A stretch of DNA of 64,000 nucleotides from Gaiellasilicea sp963761905 (GCA_963761905.1 CAVXIQ010000004.1:1-64000), one strand, 5' to 3'; counted from the stretch's first letter, positions 8,700 through 19,320 are shown. Notes: generated by a model not told the origin, from the letters alone. Numbers and translations are program-made.

Positions 8700-10016
8700 G
8701 AGAGCCTCCGGCCGAAGACGATCGGCGCGGCGAGCACGAGCGTCGCGAACGCGTAGAAGTAGTAGAAGGACATGGTCAGGTAGAAGGCGTTCGCGGCGAT
8801 CGTTCCGACGAGCGCGGCGGTCAGCCCCCACGCGAGCGAACGGATCCGCGGCGAGGCGAGCCGGCGCCCGATCTCCCGCAGCAGGCCGAGGCGGCGGAAG
8901 AGGTACCAGAGGAACGCGACGAAGAGCAGCGTCCCGGCGATCCCGGTCTCGACGATCGTCGCCACGTAGAACGAGTGCGGCCCGAAGTTCGTCCGGCCGG
9001 TGACGAACTCGTAGTAGACCGAGAAGTTGTTCAGCCCGAGCCCGAAGAGCGGATTCGTGGCCAGCACGTCCGGGATGAAGTCGTAGACGGCGAAGTGGGT
9101 CGAGTTGCCTTGCGCGGAGGTGTCGACCCGCGACTCGAGCACCGTCCGGAAGAACTCCCAGCGGGTGGCCAGCACGCCGAGCAGGACGAGGCCGACGCCG
9201 GCGAGCGGGAGCAGCAGCTCGCGAGAGCCGAGCTTGTGCCGGTAGGGAACCGCCAGCACCGCGAGCCCGGCGGCGAGACCGAGCAGGCCGCTCCGGGAGA
9301 GCGTCGCCAGCTCGACGAGGAGCAGGAACGCGAGCACGAGCGCGAGCGGCAGCCGCAGCCTGTGGCCGGGCTCGAGCCGGAGGTAGAGCGGCGTCAGGAC
9401 GAGCAGCAGCCAGCACGAGCTCGATCCCGAGGTGGTTCGGGTCGCCAGTGAGCGCGTTCGGGCGATACACGTCCTGGCCCTCGATCGCCCCGTAGACGTT
9501 GATCTGGCTCGCCCCGCCGGTGATTGGCGAGAGCAGCGACTGGTCGAGGTTGATCCCGGCGACCTCCGCCGCGGCGAGCTGGACGATCCCGTAGAAGGCA
9601 TTCGCGACGATCCCGAGCGTGAAGATCGAGAGCGTCCACCAGTAGAAGCGCTCGGCGCGGCGGGCGAGGTAGGCGATCCCGGCGACGAGGAAGAGGAAGT
9701 GGAGGAGGAACTTGACCATTCCCTTCGCCCACTGAGCAAGCGCCTGCTCGGTGTCGAGGTTGAAGAAGCCGATCAGGTAGACGAGGAAGAAGGCGACGAA
9801 GAAACCGGCTGCGATCGCGGCGCCGTAGGCGAAGCGGCGGTCGCCGACCGCGAGTCGGCCGCCGGCGAAGGCAACGAGGAAGAGCGCAGTGAGGACGTCG
9901 GAGAGGCTGAGCGTGCCGGCGACCTCCCATTGCAGCTTCGCGAACGTGACCGTGAAGATCGTCGCGAAGAAGAGGGCGTCGGTGATCCGGCCGGGTCTGC
10001 TGATCGCGGGGCTCAC
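8696..10016 (-). CDS. O-antigen ligase/polymerase-like membrane protein (Wzy/WaaL type), one frameshift
   Basis: About 440 residues with roughly ten hydrophobic segments. The N-terminal part (FFATIFTVTFAKLQWEVAG, then LTALFLVAFAGGRLAVG) changes frame near 9412-9420. The C-terminal part contains the large periplasmic loop with NPLFGLGLNNFSVYYEF and FGPHSFYVATIVETGIAG. The N-P-x-G-x-G-x-N-N-F and HS/HN-x3 pattern is typical of the PF04932 ligase/polymerase family. Likely polymerises or ligates lipid-linked oligosaccharide on the outer face of the membrane. GTG start overlaps the upstream glycosyltransferase stop (GTGA). Confidence 0.83.
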
Positions 10017-11260
10017 AGCGAGCGCAGGAGCTCGGCGAGCTCCTCTGCGCGGGCGCGCCGCGAGAGCCGGTACCTCGTCTCTTCGGCGAGCTCGACCGTC
10101 GGCAGGCCGCCGTTCCGGAACCGCGCGACGAGCCCGTCGAGGGCCTCGCGGAGCGCCGGGACGTCATCGGGTGGCGCGATCACGCCCGCGCCGGTCTCGC
10201 GGATCAGGTCGGCTGCCGCGCCGTCCGGCGGAACGGCGGCGAGGATCGGCCGCTCGGCGGCGAGGTACTCGAAGACCTTCCCCGAGAGGACTCCCTTGCC
10301 GCGGCCGGACGCCTCGGGGATCAGGAGCAGGAGCGCGTCGGAGTCGCGCTGCAGCTCGAGCGCGGTCTGACGGGAGGCGTACGGGATCAGCTCGAGGCGA
10401 TCTCCCAGGTCGAGGTGCTTCGCCCACTCGTAGTCGGCCTTTCGGAAGTCGCCGAGGAAGCGGACGACGACGTCCTCGTGGCCCGACTCGGCCAGCGCGG
10501 TCAGGAACGGGCGCGGGTCGCGCTTGCCGAAGAAGCTGCCGGTGTGGGTGATCCGGAAGCGCCTGCCGGGCGTGTACGGAAGCCCTGCGAAGTCGTCGAA
10601 GTCGCAGCCGTTCGAGATCGTCGCCACACGACCCCGCGGCTCGAACCGTCGAGCCTCGTCCGCGATCGCCTCCGAGACGCAGGTGATCGCGTCGGCCCGG
10701 CGGGCGACGAGGTGGGCGACGCCGTCCGAGACCTTCTCCTTCGCGCGGACCGCGAGGCTGTCGGTGCGGCGGTGCGGATGCGCGACGAGCGAGTCGCGGA
10801 GGTCGGCAACCCATTTCGCTCCCGTTGCGCGCTGGACTGCCGCGCCGACGAGGTGGATCGAGTTCGGCGGTGAGGTCGTGAGCACGACGTCGATTCCCTC
10901 GCTGCGGGCGATCCGGATCGCGGCGGGAATCGCGGTCAGGTTCCAGCTCACGTTCTCGTCGGGAACGAGCAGCCGCCGCGAGGCCAGCTTCGCGAGCACG
11001 AGCGCGCGGCCGACGCCCTCCTTCCCGTGCAGCTCCTCTGCGGGCTTGCGTCCCTTCGGGCCGACGTAGCGCGCGCGGTGCACCCAGGCCTGCGTCGGCG
11101 CTCGGAGGTCTGCGTCCTCGTGGATCCACTTCGGGTCGTCCGGCGCGAGCACGTGCGTCTCGATCCCGAGCGCGGGCAGGTACTGCGCGAACTTGAGCGG
11201 CCTCTGCACACCGCCGCCCCCGGCCGGCGGCCAGTAGAGGGTGACGAGCAGGACCTTCAC
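10013..11260 (-). CDS. Glycosyltransferase family 4
   Basis: Intact protein of 415 residues. KVLLVTLYWPPAGGGGVQR is the glycine-rich N-terminal loop. SPPNSIHLVGAAVQ and KWVADLRDSLV follow. The C-terminal nucleotide-sugar domain has TISNGCDFDDFAGLP, ITHTGSFFGKRDPRPFL and SGKVFEYLAAERPILA. Soluble or peripherally membrane-bound. GTG start 11 bases after the stop of the membrane protein gene. Confidence 0.9.
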   Translation of the reverse strand: MKVLLVTLYWPPAGGGGVQRPLKFAQYLPALGIETHVLAPDDPKWIHEDADLRAPTQAWVHRARYVGPKGRKPAEELHGKEGVGRALVLAKLASRRLLVPDENVSWNLTAIPAAIRIARSEGIDVVLTTSPPNSIHLVGAAVQRATGAKWVADLRDSLVAHPHRRTDSLAVRAKEKVSDGVAHLVARRADAITCVSEAIADEARRFEPRGRVATISNGCDFDDFAGLPYTPGRRFRITHTGSFFGKRDPRPFLTALAESGHEDVVVRFLGDFRKADYEWAKHLDLGDRLELIPYASRQTALELQRDSDALLLLIPEASGRGKGVLSGKVFEYLAAERPILAAVPPDGAAADLIRETGAGVIAPPDDVPALREALDGLVARFRNGGLPTVELAEETRYRLSRRARAEELAELLRSL

Positions 11261-11270
11261 GCGCTCGATG

Positions 11271-13216
11271 CTACTGAGCCGGCGAGCCGAGTCGGTAGAG
11301 CGTGAAGCGGTCGTCGCGGTGGACGACGGGAAGTCGTGGGGCGAGGTCGAAGCGGTCGCGATCGACGACGAGCCAGTTCGCCCCGGCGGCCCGCGGGATC
11401 GCGAGCGTGCCGGTGCGGAAGAACTCGCGGTTCTCGCGCCGGCGCTCGTAGGGGCGGTTGGCCTCCGTGTCGGCGACGTGGCCGGGCGGCGCCGCGGCGA
11501 CGTAGACCGGCGCCTCGGCGGCGATCCGGTAGCTCGTCTCGAGGTCGGAGAAGACGACGGCGCCGGGCGGCACCTCCTCGCGCAGCGCCTCGAACGAGGC
11601 CGGTCCGTGAGCGGGCTCGGCGGCCGGGCGTCGGAGGCGCTCCAGTTCCAGGCTGCGTGGATCGCGACGGGGAGGACGAACAGCGCAGCCGCGGTGGCGA
11701 CGAGTGCCGAGGGGGCTTCTGTGCGCCCCGAAGGGAGTTTGTGTCGCTTGAACACAAGCCCTCCGACCAGCGCGAGCGCTCCTCCGACGGCGGCGATCCA
11801 AGTCGCGAGCGCCGGCCCGCCGTTCACGAGGCGATAGCCGAAGTCGCCCGGATACAGAAGCTGGAGGACGGTTCCGGCTGCGAACGCGACCGGCAACAGC
11901 GCGAGCCGAAGGAATCCGGCGAGCACGAGCAGCCCGCCGGCGAAGGCGAACGCAAAGGGGACGAAACCCGCTGCGCGGCGGGACTGGGAAAGCGAGACGA
12001 CGTCCGAGAACGGCACGAAGAGCGCCGGCACGAGCAGCACCAGGAAGACCGCGAGCGAGCCGCCGAGCACGAACGCCGCCCAGCGTCGCCGCAGCGCCAG
12101 CCCCGCGAGGGGCACGCAGAGGAGCGCCGCGACCGCCACAGCTCCCGAGCGGCCGAAGACCTCCGGCGCGAGCCGGTAGCTCGTCTCCGAGAACACGTCG
12201 AGCTGGCCCTCGTACTGACGCAGCGCGCGCTCGAGCTCGTCGGCGGCCGGACGCACGGATCTCGTCTCGCGCACGACGGGCAGGAGCCACGCGAGGTAGA
12301 GCCCGGCCGGGACGACGAGTGCGGCGAGCGCCGCTGCGATCGCTCTCGCTTCGCTTCGCACCACGAGCACGCGCACGACGAGGAAGCCGGCGAACGGGAG
12401 CCAGAGAAAGAGCGCGTAGGTGGGATGGACGACGGCGAGCACGAGCCCGGCGGCCGCGGTCGAGGCGAGCAGCGCGCGCGAAGGCCGCGCCGCGGCTGCG
12501 ATCGCCAGCGCCAATGCGGCTGGGACGAGGAGCTGCCGCGAAGCCGTCGCCGGCAGCCCGAGGGCGGTGTAGGCGCCGCCGCCGTTCGGCGCGAGCGCCG
12601 TGATCCCGACCTGCGCGCAGACGACCGCGACCGCAGGCCCCACGCGGCGGAAGAGCGCCCACCCCGCCTCGTACGCCACGAGCAGCGCCAGCGGCGCGAG
12701 CACCGACGCCTCGTGGAGGACGACGTCTGCCGGATCGACGAATGCGACGCGAGCGACGAGCGCCAGGAAGCCGTGCCAGAGCGGGAACGCATAACCGGGG
12801 TGGAGACCGCCGTCCGCGAACTCGTTCACCGAGTCGAGCGACAGCGACCCGAAGGCGTCGAGCTTGCGCACGCGCGCAAGGTGGAAGAGCCCGTCGCCCC
12901 CGATCTCGCCGGCGACCGACCAGAGCAGGAGGCCGAGCACGGCGCCCGCGCCGAAGACCCACCAGCGGCCCGGAACCCGCTCGGCTCGCGGCGCGCGACG
13001 GCCGGCGGCGAGCGCGACGATTCCGACCGCCATCAGCAGCCCGATCGTCAGCGCCAGCGAGCCGCCGACGAGAAAGGTGATCGCGAGCGCGCCGAAGACG
13101 GCAGTAAGCGCCCAGGCGAGCGTCGCCGAGGCCGAGCGCAGCCCGAGCGCGCGAGCGATCGCGAAGCCGGGAGCCAGCACGAGCGCGGTCGCGAGCGCGA
13201 GCCGCAGCAACGTCAT
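11271..13216 (-). CDS. Large polytopic membrane protein (GT-C-like), one frameshift
   Basis: About 648 residues with more than a dozen hydrophobic segments; the N-terminus reads LRLALATALVLAPGFAIARA. The first extracytoplasmic loop contains EIGGDGLFHLARVRKLDAF and a GLHPGYAFPLWHGFLALV region, as in GT-C/DUF6541-type glycan membrane proteins. Near 11615-11625 the frame changes. A soluble C-terminal domain follows (REEVPPGAVVFSDLETSYRI, then LPVVHRDDRFTLYRLGS), as in GT39-type transferases. Probably a polyprenyl-phosphate-sugar-dependent transferase; the exact family is uncertain. Confidence 0.7.
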
Positions 13217-14100
13217 CGCCGCAGCAGCTCCGGAACCGAGCCCGAGCCGAGCCAGGCGGATCCGTCGCGATACATCCTGCCCCGCTCGCCGCGGAAGAGG
13301 GCGCCGCGCAGGAGCAGCGACGCCCGCAGCAGCCTTCGCGCCCACTCGGCCTGGCCCTGGCCCCGGTGCTTGGCGAAGAAGCGAAGGTGCCCGCGCAGGT
13401 TCTCGCGGTAGAGCCGGCCGCCGTGGGAGGCGCCGCCGACATGGACGCATTCCGCGCCGGGAAAGAAGAGCACCTTCCAGCCGGCCTGCGCGAACCGGTA
13501 GCACCAGTCCGTCTCCTCGCTGAAGAGGAAGAAGTCCTCGTCGAGCCCCCCGACCGCGTCGACCGCCTCCCGCCTCGCGAGCATGCACGCGCCCATCACG
13601 ACCTCCGCCTCGACACACGCGGTCGTGCTCGAAGCCGCCCGCATAGAAGCCGTTCAGCGCCTGCGAGCGCGGCGCCAGCTTGCGCAGGAAGAAGTACTCC
13701 GTCGCCAGCCGCCAGAGCGTCGGAAAGCCGCGCACCGAGCGCTGCAGCGTCCCGTCGGGATTCGAGAGCCGCGGCCCCACGAGCGCGGCCTCCGGGTGCC
13801 CGTCGGCGAACTCGACGAGCCGTTCGAGCGACCCCTCCGTCAGCCACGCGTCGGCGTTCAGGATCAGGACGTAGCGGCCCGAGGCCGACCTCGAGCCCCG
13901 CGTTCCAGCCCGCCGCAAGGCCGCGGTTCTCGCGCTCGAGCACGCGTCGCCTCGGGAAAGAGCGCGCGGACGACGTCGGCGGTTCCGTCCGTCGAGCCGT
14001 TGTCGACGACGATCGTCTCCTGGCCGCGAACGCTCTCGAGGCACTGCTCGATCCACGGCAGCGCGTTGTGGGTGACGACGACGACGCTCGCGTCACGCAT
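13213..14100 (-). CDS. Glycosyltransferase family 2 (rhamnosyltransferase-like), three frame changes
   Basis: GT-A inverting transferase. The N-terminus DASVVVVTHNALPWIEQC and ETIVVDNGSTDGTADVV are in one frame up to about 13945. SGRYVLILNADAWLTEGSL (with the metal-binding D-x-D region) and VGPRLSNPDGTLQRSVRG are in another frame. VVMGACMLARREAVDAVGG and FFLFSEETDWCYRFAQAGW are in a third frame after about 13640. Total of about 295 residues after correction. It resembles WbbL-like rhamnosyltransferases. The ATG start overlaps the flippase-like gene by 8 bases. Confidence 0.85.
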
Positions 14101-15058
14101 GGCTGGCGCTCGGGCGGCCGCGCACTCCCTCCCAGAGCAGGATCGCGCCGCCCGGCAGCGCCAGCGCGATCGTGACGAGGAAGAAGAGGAATCCGGCGGC
14201 GAAGGCCGCGTCCGCGTCGATCCCGACGCTGCCGAGGAAGCTGACGAAGAACGCCTCGCGGACGGCGAAGCCGTTGAGCGTGAACGGGACGAGGAGGACG
14301 AGGAAGAAGAGCGGCCCCATCACGTAGTAGATCCGCGGCGAGAGGTCGATCCCGACCGCGCGCGCCGTCGCCCAGATCGCGAGGATGCGCACCGCCTGGA
14401 CGGCGATCGTGAGCGCGAAGACGCCCGCCAGCAGGCCGGTGTGGTCGCGGAAGACGTGCACGCCCTCGTAGACCGAGCGCACCGGCTTCTCCAGCCGCAG
14501 GCGCCGGAGCAGCGGGGTCGCGCGGCGGAGCAGCGGCCGCGCCGAACGCGAGAAGAAGACGAAGGCGAGGACGATCGTCCCGAGCACGAAGGCGCCCTCG
14601 AGCCAGAGGTAGGCGCCCACGTCGTAGCGGCCCACCGCGAGCACGAAGCCGACCGCGCCGAGCAGGACGGTCGCGGCGCCGCCGAGCGCCCGCTCGAGCA
14701 GGACGATCGCGCTGATCCCGCCGAGCCGAGCCGGATGCCGGCGCGACGTCTCGAGGATCCTGACCGCGTCGCCGCCGAGCGAGGTCGGCAGGATCTGACC
14801 GGCGGTGTACGCGACGAGGTAGGCCCGCGTCAGCCAGCGCAGCCGCTCCCGCATTCCCTGCGACGCGAGCAGCCACTGCCAGCGGAGCGCCATCGGCACC
14901 GTCGTCAGGATCATGATCGCGACGGCGAGCGCGAACCACCACGGGTTTGCGTCCCGGAGCACGTCCGCCGTCGTGCCGAGGTCGACCTTCCAGACGAGAT
15001 AGGCGATCGCGAGACCTGTGAACAGGATCGTCGCGAGGGGGCGCAGCAGGCGCCTCAT
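14093..15058 (-). CDS. Flippase-like/UPF0104 membrane protein (AglD/LPG synthetase TM domain family)
   Basis: Intact, 321 residues, about eight membrane segments. LRWQWLLASQG, YTAGQILPTSLGGDAVRILE and PFTLNGFAVREAFFVSFLG are the conserved loops of the PF03706 (TIGR00374) family. Members accompany polysaccharide and glycolipid genes and are proposed to move or modify lipid-linked sugars. The exact activity is not settled. Start overlaps the aminotransferase stop (ATGA). Confidence 0.85.
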   Translation of the reverse strand: MRRLLRPLATILFTGLAIAYLVWKVDLGTTADVLRDANPWWFALAVAIMILTTVPMALRWQWLLASQGMRERLRWLTRAYLVAYTAGQILPTSLGGDAVRILETSRRHPARLGGISAIVLLERALGGAATVLLGAVGFVLAVGRYDVGAYLWLEGAFVLGTIVLAFVFFSRSARPLLRRATPLLRRLRLEKPVRSVYEGVHVFRDHTGLLAGVFALTIAVQAVRILAIWATARAVGIDLSPRIYYVMGPLFFLVLLVPFTLNGFAVREAFFVSFLGSVGIDADAAFAAGFLFFLVTIALALPGGAILLWEGVRGRPSASHA

Positions 15059-16171
15059 GCGGCGCGGTCGTGAATCCGGTGCAGCGCCTCGAGCACGTCG
15101 GCGATGTCAGCCTCCGAATGCGCCGGCGAGAGCGGCAGCGAGAGGATCTCGTCACCCGCGCGCTCGGCCACCGGGAGTCGCTGCTGGTTGGGGAAGCGCT
15201 CCCGGTACCAGGTGAGGCGGTGGACGGGGAGGAAGTGGATCGAGGTCGAGATCCGCTCCTCGCCGAGCGACCGCTGGAGCTCGTCGCGCGTGAGCCCGAA
15301 CCGCTCGGCGTCGACGCGGACGACGTAGAGGTGGAGCGCGTGCGTGTCGCGTGGGTCGCGCGCGAGCGGCTCGATCCCGTCGAGCCCGGCCAGGCCGTCG
15401 TCGTAGAGCTCGAACTGGCGCTGCCGCCGGGCGGTGTGCTCGGGCAGCTTGTCGAGCTGGACGAGCGCGATCGCCGCGAGCACGTCGGAGAGGTTCGCCT
15501 TGTAGCCCGGCACCGTGATGTCGTAGAGCGAGCCGTCGCCGCGCCGCATCAGGCGCAGGTTGCGGATCGCGTCGGCGACGGCGTCGTCGTTCGTCGAGAC
15601 GAGCCCGCCCTCGCCGGCGGCGATGTTCTTCGTCGCGTAGAGCGAGAAGCAGGTGGCGGTCGAGAGGCCGCCGAGCTTGCGCCCGCGGTAGGCGCTCTCG
15701 GCGGCGTGCGCCGCGTCCTCGATCACCGGGATCCCGAGCTCCCAGATCGGGTCGAGGTCGCACGGCTGGCCGGCGAGGTGGACGGGCATGATCGCCTTCG
15801 TCCGCTCCGTGACGGCGGCTGCGACGGCCGCCGGGTCGATGTTCAGGTCGCCCTCGCGGACGTCGACGAAGACCGGCGTCGCGCCCGTGTGGACGACGAC
15901 GTTCGCCGTCGCCGGCCAGGTGATCGGCGTCGTGATCACCTCGTCGTCCCTCACCGACGCCGAGCGCGACGAGCGCGAGGTGCATCGCCGCCGTGCCCGA
16001 CGCGACGGCGAGCACGTGCTTCGCCTCCAGGTACTCGGCCATCCGCTCCTCGAGGAGCGCCGCTCGTGGCCCCGTCGTCAGCCAGCCCGAGCGGAGCGCG
16101 TCGGCGACGGCCTCGATCTCCTCCTCGCCGATCGCGGGAGGCTGGAAGCCGAGCTGTGTCTCTCTGGTCAT
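15055..16171 (-). CDS. DegT/DnrJ/EryC1 sugar aminotransferase, one frameshift
   Basis: PLP-dependent transfer of an amino group to a keto-sugar nucleotide. The N-terminus (IGEEEIEAVADALRSGWLTT, then VLAVASGTAAMHLALVALG) changes frame near 15955. It then continues VITTPITWPATANVVVHTGA, EDAAHAAESAYRG and the PLP lysine in YATKNIAAGEGG. About 371 residues after correction, the normal length. It sits beside the RmlB-like epimerase and ATP-grasp genes, so it may aminate the 4-keto sugar those genes handle. Confidence 0.9.
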
Positions 16172-17346
16172 GTGACGTCGAAGCGTATTGCGCCGGCCGC
16201 CCGGCGAGCGCGCTCGAGGGCGTCGTCACGGCTCTCGCCGGTCGCGAGGATCGCGCCGGCCCGGTCGGCGCCGCGCAGGAGCGGCCCGAAGCGCCAGCCG
16301 GGCGATCGGTAGATCCGAACCTCCGCGATCCCCTCGGCCGCCTCCGCCTCGTCCACGCCCTCGACTGCCTGCAGCTCCCCCTCGGGCGCGACGAGGAAGA
16401 GGACGCACGCGCCGCCGACCAGACTTTGTGTTGGAGCAACACGTGGCGCTCGTCCCAGCGCGAAGTCGAGCGCGAGGTCGTTGAGCGAGACGCCGGTCGC
16501 GAGCTCGCAGAGCTCGGCGTCGTGACCGCCGCCGAGCCGCGCGGCGAGCTCGACCACGCGAGGGCCGTCCTCGCCGACCCGGATCTGGGTGTAGGTCGGC
16601 CCGTTCCGGATCCCGAGCGCCTCGGCGGCGGCGCGAGCCGCGTCGACGAGGGCTTGTGTTGCTCCGACACCAAGTCTCGCCGGCCAGGCGTGGGCGAGCG
16701 CGACCCCGAACGCCGGCGGCTCGGCAGTGAGCCGGTCGGTGATCGTGAGCGGCTGGAAGACGCCGTCGATCGAGACCGCGTTCACGGTCACCTCGGGCCC
16801 CTCGACGTACTCCTCGGCGATGAAGGTGCCGTTGCGCGAGGCGGCGCGGGCCGTCTCGATCGCGGCCGGGAGATCGGCTTCGCTGCGCACCAGCGTCAGT
16901 CCCCGCTGGCCCTGCCGGTCGGGCGCCTTGACGACGCAGGGAACGCGAGGCTCGGCGAGCACCTGCGGTTGCGGCAGCCCGGCGGCGGCGAAGCGGTCGC
17001 GCTGGCGCGACTTCGAGGTCGCGAGCACCGCGGTCGCCGCGTCGATCGGGTGCGGCAGCCCGAGCCGCTCGGCGAGGCGCGCGGCGATCCCCACGGTCCA
17101 GTCCGCACCGGGAGAGATGACGCCGTCGATCCGCTCGGCGCGCGCCAGCCGGTCGACGGCGGACTCGTCCTCCGTCGAGACGACGGCGCGGGTGTCGGCA
17201 TAGCGGAAGCCCGGCGCCGCGGGATCGCGATCGACCGCGAGCACGTGCAGGTCGCGCTCGCGCGCCGCGCGCAGGAGCCCGAGCTGCGCCGCCCCGGCGC
17301 CTAGAACGAGGAGACGCGGTCGCGCTCGAGGACTTCCCGCCACCAC
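16168..17346 (-). CDS. ATP-grasp ligase
   Basis: About 392 residues, intact. RLLVLGAGAAQLGLLRAA is the N-terminal pre-ATP-grasp nucleotide fold. VVKAPDRQGQRGLTLV is the ATP-binding lysine/glycine loop, FIAEEYVEGPEVTVNAVSID the adenine strand, and PRVVELAARLGGGHD carries the metal-binding E and substrate loop. It would form an amide or carboxylate-amine bond through an acyl phosphate. The start is one of two adjacent GTG codons inside the 3' end of the upstream epimerase gene (overlap of about 45 bases). It resembles the ATP-grasp protein at 27205-28413, so the window holds two related ligases. Substrates unknown. Confidence 0.85.
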   Translation of the reverse strand: MVAGSPRARPRLLVLGAGAAQLGLLRAARERDLHVLAVDRDPAAPGFRYADTRAVVSTEDESAVDRLARAERIDGVISPGADWTVGIAARLAERLGLPHPIDAATAVLATSKSRQRDRFAAAGLPQPQVLAEPRVPCVVKAPDRQGQRGLTLVRSEADLPAAIETARAASRNGTFIAEEYVEGPEVTVNAVSIDGVFQPLTITDRLTAEPPAFGVALAHAWPARLGVGATQALVDAARAAAEALGIRNGPTYTQIRVGEDGPRVVELAARLGGGHDAELCELATGVSLNDLALDFALGRAPRVAPTQSLVGGACVLFLVAPEGELQAVEGVDEAEAAEGIAEVRIYRSPGWRFGPLLRGADRAGAILATGESRDDALERARRAAGAIRFDVT

Positions 17347-18293
17347 GCCTCGTTCTCGCGATACCACTCGACGGTCCGCTCGAGCCCGGCCTCGAAGCTC
17401 GTCCGCGCCCGGAAGCCCGTCAGCCGCTCGAGCTTCTCGGTCGAGCCGATGTGCCGGTCGACCTGGCCGAGTCGCTCCGCCACATGCACTCGAGCGGCGG
17501 AGCTGCCGGTCACTGCGAGCACGGCGTCGGCGACATCGGCGACGGAGATGTCGATCCCCGTCGCGACGTTCACGACCTCCCCCGCCAGCGAGTCGATGTC
17601 GGCGGCGATGATCGCCTCGATCGCCTCGGCGTCGTCGTCGACGTAGAGCCAGTCTCGGCTCGCGTGGCCGTCGCCGTGGATCGTCAGCGGCTCGCCGGCC
17701 AGCGCCTGGGTGATGAAGCGCGGGATCACCTTCTCCGGGTGCTGCCGCGGCCCGTAGTTGTTGAACGGGCGGACGATCACGATCGGCAGGCCGTAGGTGA
17801 CGAAGTACGAGTAGGCGAGCCGGTCGCCGCCTGCCTTCGTGGCCGCATAGGGCGAGCGCGGGTTCAGCGGATGCTCCTCGTCCATCGGAGCGCACTCGGC
17901 GGTGCCGTAGACCTCGCTCGACGAGATCAGGATGAAGCGCTCGACGGGCGCGCGGCGAATCGCGTCGAGCAGGATCTGGGTGCCCTCGACGTTCGTCGTC
18001 ACGAACTCGGAGGCGCCTTCCTCGATCGATTTCTCCACGTGCGACTCGGCGGCCGCGTTCACGATCACGTCGACCTCGGCGACGACCTTCGCCATCAGCT
18101 CGGCATCGCGGATGTCGCCGTGCACGAACGAGAGCCGCTCGTGCCCCATCACGTCGGCGAGGTTCTCGAGGTTGCCCGCGTAGGTGAGGGCGTCGAGCGA
18201 GACGACCTCGTAGCCGGTGTTCGCCAGCAGGTGGCGGATGAAGTTGGACGAGATGAACCCGGCTCCGCCCGTCACCAAGACACGCTTACTCAC
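17301..18293 (-). CDS. NAD-dependent epimerase/dehydratase (dTDP-glucose 4,6-dehydratase-like)
   Basis: Extended SDR of 330 residues. TGGAGFISSNFIRHLL binds NAD. LDALTYAGNLENL, AAESHVEKSIE, YAATKAGGDRLAYSYFVTYG (catalytic Y-x3-K) and RPFNNYGPRQHPEKVIP are very close to RmlB proteins. RmlB's S-T-D-E active-site stretch is S-S-S-E-V-Y-G here, so dehydratase versus epimerase activity is open. GTG start overlaps the upstream stop (GTGA). Confidence 0.9.
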   Translation of the reverse strand: MSKRVLVTGGAGFISSNFIRHLLANTGYEVVSLDALTYAGNLENLADVMGHERLSFVHGDIRDAELMAKVVAEVDVIVNAAAESHVEKSIEEGASEFVTTNVEGTQILLDAIRRAPVERFILISSSEVYGTAECAPMDEEHPLNPRSPYAATKAGGDRLAYSYFVTYGLPIVIVRPFNNYGPRQHPEKVIPRFITQALAGEPLTIHGDGHASRDWLYVDDDAEAIEAIIAADIDSLAGEVVNVATGIDISVADVADAVLAVTGSSAARVHVAERLGQVDRHIGSTEKLERLTGFRARTSFEAGLERTVEWYRENEAWWREVLERDRVSSF

Positions 18294-19264
18294 AGTTCCT
18301 CCGCGATCGAGTAGAGAGGCCGGCCCTCGACCTCGCGCTGGATTCTGCCCAGATACTCGCCGACGAGGGCGAGGATGAAGCCCTGGATCCCGAGCACGAA
18401 GAGGACGGCGACGCCGCCGAGCAGCGGGCCGGGGAAGTCCTCGCGCGCGATCCAGAACCAGATCCCGTACGCGAGCAGAACGGTCGCGAGCAGCGAGCAG
18501 ACGGCTCCGAGCGCGACCCCGATCCACTGGATCGGCTGCGGCCAGAAGCCGGCGAGCACGTGCAGCGCGAGCCGCGTCAGCCGGAGCGGCGAGTAGCGGG
18601 AGCTTCCGGCGCGGGCTGCGTGACCGACGTCGACCTCGACGACCGAGGCGCCGCCGGAGAGGATCAGCGCCTTCGTGAACTTCTGCTTCCCGATCGCGCC
18701 GAGCATCGGCGTAACGGCCGTGCGCCGGTACGCGTTGAACGCGCAGCCGAAGTCGGCGATCTCGACGCCCGTGAAGCGGCGCAGCATCCCGTTGATCAGG
18801 CGTGAGGGAAGGGTGCGGCCCCAGGAGTCGTGGCGCGCGGCGCGGCGGCCGCTCGCGACGTCGGTGCCGTCGGCGAGCGCCGCGACGAGCTTGGGGATGT
18901 CCTCGGGCTGGTTCTGGAGGTCGCCGTCCATCGTCACGACGAGCTCGCCGCGGGCGCGCGCGAGACCCGCGTGCATCGCCGGGTGCTGGCCGAAGTTGCG
19001 CTTGAAGCGGACGGCCCGGACGCGCGGGTCGGCGGCGTGCAGCCGCTCGACGATCGGCCAGGTGCCGTCGCGCGAGCCGTCGTCGACGAGGATCAGCTCG
19101 TAGGAGCGGTCGCCGAGGGTCGCGACGATCCGCCGGTACAGCTCCTCGAGCGTGCGCTCCTCGTCGTAGAGCGTGACGACGATCGACAGCTCCGGCGCAG
19201 GCCAGCGTCTCGTGGGCGGAGCTGTCGCGAGGCTCGGTGAGGAGGTCGATCTCGGCCATCGCAT
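18290..19264 (-). CDS. Glycosyltransferase family 2, DPM1/GtrB-like, with two C-terminal TM segments
   Basis: 324 residues. The catalytic GT-A domain shows LSIVVTLYDEERTLEELYRR, LILVDDGSRDGTW, FKRNFGQHPAMHAGLARA and VTMDGDLQNQPEDIPKLV. The C-terminus has two membrane helices and the family tail YLGRIQREVEGRPLYSI. It likely transfers a sugar onto undecaprenyl phosphate at the inner face of the membrane. The whole ORF is open from ATG 19264. An ATG at 19259 in another frame (MAEIDLLTEP) gives a more natural N-terminus but would need a frame change near 19200. It is the first gene of the leftward glycan operon. Confidence 0.9.
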   Translation of the reverse strand: MRWPRSTSSPSLATAPPTRRWPAPELSIVVTLYDEERTLEELYRRIVATLGDRSYELILVDDGSRDGTWPIVERLHAADPRVRAVRFKRNFGQHPAMHAGLARARGELVVTMDGDLQNQPEDIPKLVAALADGTDVASGRRAARHDSWGRTLPSRLINGMLRRFTGVEIADFGCAFNAYRRTAVTPMLGAIGKQKFTKALILSGGASVVEVDVGHAARAGSSRYSPLRLTRLALHVLAGFWPQPIQWIGVALGAVCSLLATVLLAYGIWFWIAREDFPGPLLGGVAVLFVLGIQGFILALVGEYLGRIQREVEGRPLYSIAEEL

Positions 19265-19269
19265 CCCGG

Positions 19270-19312
19270 AGCGTACCGGGCTGTGCGTGCCGTCCTCCGC
19301 GCCGCCTACCGT
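19270..19312. promoter_or_regulatory. Divergent -10 elements between glycan operon and membrane-protein operon
   Basis: TACGCT on the minus strand (19270-19275) lies 5-10 nt before the two candidate starts of the glycosyltransferase. TACCGT on the plus strand (19307-19312) ends 8 nt before ATG 19321. Neither has a Shine-Dalgarno sequence between hexamer and start. Confidence 0.5.
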
Positions 19313-19320
19313 CAGTCGCG

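Noticed and set aside
10013..14056. One 1347-codon frame joining a glycosyltransferase, a membrane protein and GT2 pieces
   Set aside because: The frame runs through the recognisable ends and starts of three families, with meaningless stretches at each junction. It is read-through across frameshifts, not a fusion protein.
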